From: Rickettsiales bacterium
GTDB lineage: Bacteria > Pseudomonadota > Alphaproteobacteria > Rickettsiales > UBA998
NCBI GenBank assembly: GCA_019749855.1
Contig: JAIEPI010000077.1
Location: forward strand, 1 to 25,292
DNA length: 25,292 bases
Reading direction: 5' to 3'
How positions within the stretch are numbered: position 1 is the first letter of the stretch; each line of letters starts with the position of its first letter. Below are positions 24,147 through 25,292 of the stretch, one piece after another. The notes under the pieces were generated by a model. That model worked only from the letters and a program-made list of their open reading frames with translations. It did not search any database and was not told where the DNA came from. Both the position numbers and the translations under genes were made by a program.

Positions 24147-24213
24147 AATGAACCCTGTAAGTTATTGGAATGACTCTGGCAAAACCAGCCTAATTAAAAC
24201 CAACCGATGGAGA

Positions 24214-24243
24214 AAAAAGGCCCGATAAAAATCGGGCCTTTTT
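24214..24243. terminator. Strong terminator after gltA
   Basis: A perfect 13-bp stem, AAAAAGGCCCGAT (24214-24226) with ATCGGGCCTTTTT (24231-24243), around AAAA. It lies 30 bases after the gltA stop on the minus strand; the symmetric A/T runs would also work on the plus strand. Confidence 0.88.
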
Positions 24244-24272
24244 CATAAACAACAGTCATCAGTTCGCCATCT

Positions 24273-25292
24273 TTAGGCAGTTTTTTTGACTTTGGCTGAA
24301 CCGATAATCTTGCGCGCGGTCGGGCCAGTATAGAGCTGACGCGGACGACCAATTTTTTGTTGTGGGTCCTCAATCATTTCTTTCCATTGCGCCACCCAGC
24401 CAGCGGTACGCGCGATCGCGAACAGCACGGTAAACAGTGCGGTCGGAATACCCATCGCACGGTAAATAATGCCAGAGTAGAAATCGACGTTTGGATAGAG
24501 TTTGCGCTCAATGAAATACGGATCCTCCAGCGCGATACGCTCCAGCTCCATCGCAATTTCCAGCAGCGGCTCATTCTTAATGTTCAGCTCCTCGAGCACT
24601 TCTTTGCAGGTCTCACGCAGAACTTTGGCGCGTGGGTCATAGTTTTTGTACACACGGTGACCAAAGCCCATCAGGCGGAACGGATCGTTTTTGTCCTTGG
24701 CGCGAGCAATAAACTCAGGAATACGGTCTTTCGAGCCAATTTCCTTCAGCATGTGAATCACTGCTTCGTTCGCACCGCCGTGTGCTGGGCCCCATAGCGA
24801 GGCAATACCAGCGCCAATGCAGGCAAACGGGTTTGCGCCCGATGAGCCAGCCAGACGAACCGTCGAGGTTGAGGCATTTTGCTCATGATCGGCATGCAGA
24901 ATCAGCAGCTTGTCCATGGCGCGTGCACACACCGGATTCACTTGAAATTTTTCACAGGGAGTTGAGAACATCATGTGCAGGAAATTCTCGGAAAAACCCA
25001 GCTCGTTATTGGGATAAATAAAGGGCTGACCGACCGAGTATTTGTAGCACATGGCGGCCATGGTGGGCATTTTGGCAATCATGCGTAAAGCAGCGAGATC
25101 ACGCTGCTTTTCATCGGTAATATCCAGTGAATCATGATAAAACGCGGACAAGGACGCCACCGCGCCGACCATCACCGCCATTGGGTGTGCGCGGCGTGGA
25201 AAGCCACGGAACAGGAAATGCAGTTGCTCATGGACCATCGTGTGCAGCGTGATGGTGCGATCAAAGGATTTTTTCTCCTGTTCATCAGGCAA
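24273..25292 (-). CDS. gltA: Citrate synthase, partial (5' end beyond right edge)
   Basis: 339 codons of a type II (hexameric) citrate synthase; about the first 95 residues lie outside the window. It condenses acetyl-CoA with oxaloacetate at the entry of the TCA cycle. Catalytic residues are visible in GPAHGGANEA (His), GFGHRVYKNYDPRAK (His) and PNVDFYSG (Asp); HADHEQNASTSTVRL and the C-terminal RPRQLYTG are family hallmarks. The first visible residues (LPDEQEKKSFDRTI) are internal: the TTG at the edge is not the start. The stop is followed by a strong terminator. Confidence 0.97.
   Translation of the reverse strand: MPDEQEKKSFDRTITLHTMVHEQLHFLFRGFPRRAHPMAVMVGAVASLSAFYHDSLDITDEKQRDLAALRMIAKMPTMAAMCYKYSVGQPFIYPNNELGFSENFLHMMFSTPCEKFQVNPVCARAMDKLLILHADHEQNASTSTVRLAGSSGANPFACIGAGIASLWGPAHGGANEAVIHMLKEIGSKDRIPEFIARAKDKNDPFRLMGFGHRVYKNYDPRAKVLRETCKEVLEELNIKNEPLLEIAMELERIALEDPYFIERKLYPNVDFYSGIIYRAMGIPTALFTVLFAIARTAGWVAQWKEMIEDPQQKIGRPRQLYTGPTARKIIGSAKVKKTA

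Noticed and set aside
25290..25292. TTG at the right edge as the start codon of citrate synthase.
   Set aside because: The first visible residues align to about residue 95 of the family, so the gene simply continues beyond the window.

Overview
The window looks like chromosomal DNA of an alphaproteobacterium. The signs are a MucR-type regulator, a Fur protein of the alphaproteobacterial kind, an OlsB/PlsC ornithine-lipid pair, AddA (not RecB) followed by trxA, and pheST, rpmI-rplT and gltA versions that read as alphaproteobacterial. I cannot place it below class. No insertion sequence, phage gene or CRISPR array is visible. Most of the window is housekeeping, but the gene order is unusual in several places.

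Layout, left to right. (1) 1-2345: the 5' part of an mnmD-type tRNA methyltransferase (runs off the left edge), a Lon substrate-binding-domain protein, and a SprA-like protein with an HExxH motif. (2) 2367-3992: a BI-1/YccA membrane protein with a good promoter, then divergent rpmI-rplT with a structured leader and a strong terminator. (3) 3995-8308: an orphan type IV prepilin-like gene divergent from pheS-pheT. (4) 8367-10930: an accessory stretch of small or unknown genes around a periplasmic glutathione peroxidase and tRNA-Gly(CCC). It includes a 47-residue Ser/Gly-rich basic peptide with a strong ribosome site and terminator, a 61-residue membrane peptide, and two small secreted or membrane peptides of 45 and 58 residues. 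(5) 10931-15424: an NAD-biosynthesis neighbourhood. nadA is overlapped by a membrane-anchored DUF2125-like protein; an SdhA-type flavoprotein on the opposite strand is divergent from nadC. No canonical nadB is present. (6) 15533-18990: mucR with a degenerate zinc site, fur, olsB, plsC/olsA and a VanX-type D-Ala-D-Ala dipeptidase, the last two translationally overlapping. (7) 19052-23819: addA without addB beside it, trxA, and a short (281-residue) glutamine-synthetase-like catalytic domain. (8) 23844-25292: a 100-residue unknown gene and citrate synthase gltA, whose 5' end runs off the right edge.

Functional themes are translation (mnmD, rpmI, rplT, pheST, tRNA-Gly), NAD synthesis, envelope lipids and peptidoglycan, iron or metal regulation, DNA break repair and the TCA cycle. 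The best leads for something undescribed are the SdhA-like enzyme sitting where NadB would be expected, the minimal glutamine-synthetase-like protein after trxA, the perfect 20-bp palindrome upstream of nadA, and the group of tiny genes with clear ribosome sites around the tRNA. Once the small genes are counted, no gene-free stretch exceeds 300 bases; the longest is the AT-rich mucR/fur intergenic region (about 220 bases).
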